Assembly (NCBI GenBank): GCA_013396655.1
Contig: WBMV01006647.1
Span: 1,645,938 to 1,709,937 of the forward strand
Direction of reading: 5' to 3'
DNA from: Campylorhamphus procurvoides
Taxonomy: Eukaryota; Chordata; Aves; Passeriformes; Dendrocolaptidae
Length of the DNA: 64,000 bases
Positions 61,621-64,000 of the stretch are shown one piece after another. Every line of letters begins with the position of its first letter. The first letter of the stretch is position 1. Made by a program: the position numbers and the translations under genes. The notes beneath the pieces were generated by a model. It was not told where the DNA came from. It searched no databases and saw only the letters and a program-made list of their open reading frames with translations.

Positions 61621-63854
61621 TAAACAATAAAAAGCCATCTCTGCCTGGTCAGTGCTCTCCTCGCATCATCACCTGCAGCCTGGAGGTGTCATGAGTCAGG
61701 AAGAAGAGTGCACTTACACACATACACATATACAGCCTTATACATACAGATACAGCTACTCCTTGGTTTGATCCTAACTTTAGAGAGATCATGACTAACC
61801 TGAAGATACCAAGTGGCAGAATATTTGTTAAACTTCTCATATTTCCTTATGTTTAACCTAAGAGTCTCAGGCTTTCATAAAGACCAAAAGCAAAGAGGAG
61901 AAATTCTTAGTAACAATCACTGCCCTGTTCAGAGTTAAATATTGTTACAGATGGGAACAGAAGGACGTATTGCTGCAGGACAGTGACCTTACACTGCACA
62001 TCTGGAGCACATCATCTATACCCTGACTGGCAGTGGAGAGTGCACACATGAGATGTCACCAGTCAGAAAATGTGTTAGCACAGAGAAATTATGAAGAGTG
62101 TGCTACATGGTCAGATGTAAGGAAAAACACCATTTGTAGATTTGTTAGTCAATTAGGCTTTATTTCAAGTGATTCCCCCAAGGCTTCTTGAGGTAGCAGC
62201 ATTTGTTTTCCTTCATTTCACCTAGGCTTGCTACGACTCAGAAACTGTAGAGTTCTATATAATCTCAATATTTTGATTTTCAGAACTTTCTCTCAAAACA
62301 TCACCTATGCTTTGACCTCTTTCCTGAAGCCTTACTAAACAACCACAGAGCATCCAAACACAGATACAGCAAAAAAATGCAGCAAAACTGCATGGAGATA
62401 TCAAACCTTGTACTGTGGCAGGTCTCAACCTCTCACTGATATTATTAATTAAATCAAGAGCACAGTTGTCACCATTTTGGTTAACAAACAGCACTGGTTA
62501 AGACAGGTGGCTTACAGCACCTATATGAGTTGCACCCTTAGGAGATGTATGAGCTTTCCTTTTTCCTACTCTAAAATTGACTTTTTGGGTATGCAATATT
62601 TTGGAGGTAAAAAAAAAGGCAATTCAGAAAACAAGTCTTATTATAAAGGAATAAAAGGCATTTATGCAAAATCCAATAATTTTTGGTCTCTAGTGTTTAT
62701 CCACCATTAAACTACTTTTTTTTCCAATCAAGAGGGTATGTTCAATGGAAAAATGCCACACTGCAACTAGCAGAAGAGGTCATAGGCTGAAATTGATTGG
62801 CATCACCTAATTAAACTGATATAAAATATAAAATAAGTTCATAGAAATCTAAGTCAATTTGCTAAGTGAAAGGAGGCTAAGAAAAAAAAAGTTGAATAGT
62901 TTGCTTGTAATGAATAATCTAACTATGCAATTTCAGTAAAAATACTGTAGATATTTCAAAGTTACATATTTACTAGAACAATCTTCAAAAATCTTTTTAA
63001 AAAGTAAAATGTGTGCTGAACTTTTCTGACATTTACAAAAGTAATTAATTAATATGATTAAGCAAATTAGACTGAGCCAAAGTCTGACTGATTGTAAAGC
63101 ATGCTGCAAGAGCCACCTGTTTGCTAGAAAGATTAGATACCATGGTGCTGGCAGCAAGAAAAAACCCACAGAATTATGAAAGATAACATCTATATGTACT
63201 GATCTTTGAGATCTGGCTTGTCTGACACACATTACCAGATTATCTCAGTTTTACCTGAGAAAAGAATTGTCCACAAGACATTTTTGCTTGGAATAAAGCC
63301 CTATTGATTAAGCCAAAATAAAGTTACTGCTAACTAGGTCTATGAGGGTGTTTAAGGTTCTGATTCCTAATTAGGTACCTCAGCTCCTCCATGTCTAGCC
63401 AGCCAGTTCCCAAGGTTCAGGAAAATCCCAGCACTGGCCATTTATCTCTAGGTTTGCTGTCCTTGAGGTAGCAGTGCCTGTTGCTGCTGCATAGACACAA
63501 CAGCTTTGCCCAAGATAACATTTATCAATTAAGAATCAAACTTCTGGTCAGCACCAATTGCCATGAGATGCTGTAAAATGTGCAGTTACAGGATATTCAT
63601 CCCTGGCCGTCATTTACAACTTGAAAGAAAACTTCAAAAAAGGACAGAGAGGTTCTTTTTTGTTATTATACAAACTTTTATAATTTGTTTTACCAGAAAT
63701 CCCAGGTTGTGTATCTTACACTGTCTATGGACACACCCATCACCTCAGAACCTGCAGTGAAGGTGTGACGGGAGAAACACATTCAGCTTTAAAGGACTTT
63801 GAGGGGAGCAGCACTAGCAGCAGAGCCCACACCAGCTACTGAGGCACTAAAGGT
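61621..63854. other. Unique DNA, no gene seen
   Basis: No recognisable gene or repeat. The 99-codon minus frame 63232-62933 has no domain. Near 63848 a 12-bp palindrome GTACTTAAGTAC lies at the border of the final CR1 fragment. Confidence 0.65.
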
Positions 63855-64000
63855 ACTTAAGTACTTAAAGGAGGTTCATAAAAAACAGGGAGAATAACTT
63901 TTTACAGGGGCAGATTTTGATATGACAAGGGGGAGCAGTTTTAAACTAAAAAAATCGACTAGATTAGATTAGATGTTAGGGTAAATCATTTACTCAGTGG
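63855..64000 (+). mobile_element. CR1 LINE fragment, continues beyond window
   Basis: The order ACTTTTTACAGGGGCAGATT, TGATATGACAAGGGGGAGCA, GTTTTAAACTAAAAAAATCG, AGATTAGATTAGATGTTAGG and TTTACTCAGTGG corresponds to the CR1 segment just upstream of the usual '3'-end' block (the family form has 'TGATAGGACAAGGGGGAATG' and 'GGTTTTAAACTGAAAGAGGG'). The remaining 3' end should follow just past base 64000. There is a small internal duplication (TAGATTAGATTAGAT). Confidence 0.9.

Noticed and set aside
62190..62215. TTGAGGTAGCAG at two places (also near 63463), recalling the let-7 seed
   Set aside because: The mature let-7 sequence does not continue, and no precursor hairpin of about 70 bases is visible.
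1..64000. CRISPR array, bacterial operon, phage or plasmid features
   Set aside because: No regularly spaced repeats, ribosome-binding sites or dense coding; the CR1 elements place the DNA in a vertebrate genome.

Overview
The window looks like non-coding DNA from a vertebrate, most likely a bird. The strongest evidence is at least six clear 3'-truncated CR1 LINE fragments carrying the avian-type 3' end (a 'CCCATCCCTGGAAGTGTTC'-like block, then 'GGTCCCTTCCAACCC', then 'ATTCTATGATT'). Other repeats are sparse, there is no Alu or other SINE, and base composition is A+T-rich. I cannot name the species or the locus.

I found no protein-coding gene. Every open frame is short (at most about 130 codons). 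None has a recognisable domain except two relics of retrotransposon reverse-transcriptase genes. I saw no tRNA, rRNA, spliceosomal RNA or known microRNA, no CRISPR array and no bacterial or phage features. The window is therefore best read as intergenic or deep intronic DNA, possibly part of a gene desert with regulatory elements.

Layout. 1-3.3 kb: unique DNA. 3.3-3.65 kb: an old minus-strand CR1. 4.28 kb: a perfect hairpin. 4.67 kb: a hexanucleotide purine repeat. 4.7-13.4 kb: unique DNA with a perfect hairpin at 9.19 kb. 13.4-13.7 kb: an old plus-strand CR1/L2-like ORF2 fragment. 13.7-20.3 kb: A+T-rich DNA with homeodomain-type ATTA clusters, the best candidate for conserved non-coding sequence. 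20.26-20.6 kb: a local CpG-rich patch. 26.6-28.9 kb: an unusual cluster of perfect palindromes, a hairpin built of GATA motifs, and G-runs. 35.5-39.9 kb: three CR1 fragments. 43.37-43.81 kb: a relic that reads like an RTE-type reverse transcriptase, in one frame with a single stop. 48.1-50.9 kb: two young-looking CR1 ends in opposite orientation. 54.33 kb: a 28-bp tandem duplication. 58.1 kb: a long polypyrimidine compound microsatellite. 61.6 and 63.86-64.0 kb: further CR1 pieces, the last cut by the window edge.

No genes work together here. I found no new multi-gene system. The items most worth checking are the RTE-like relic (age and origin), the 26.8-28.8 kb palindrome/GATA cluster, the excess of perfect 10-bp hairpins, and the inverted CR1 pair.
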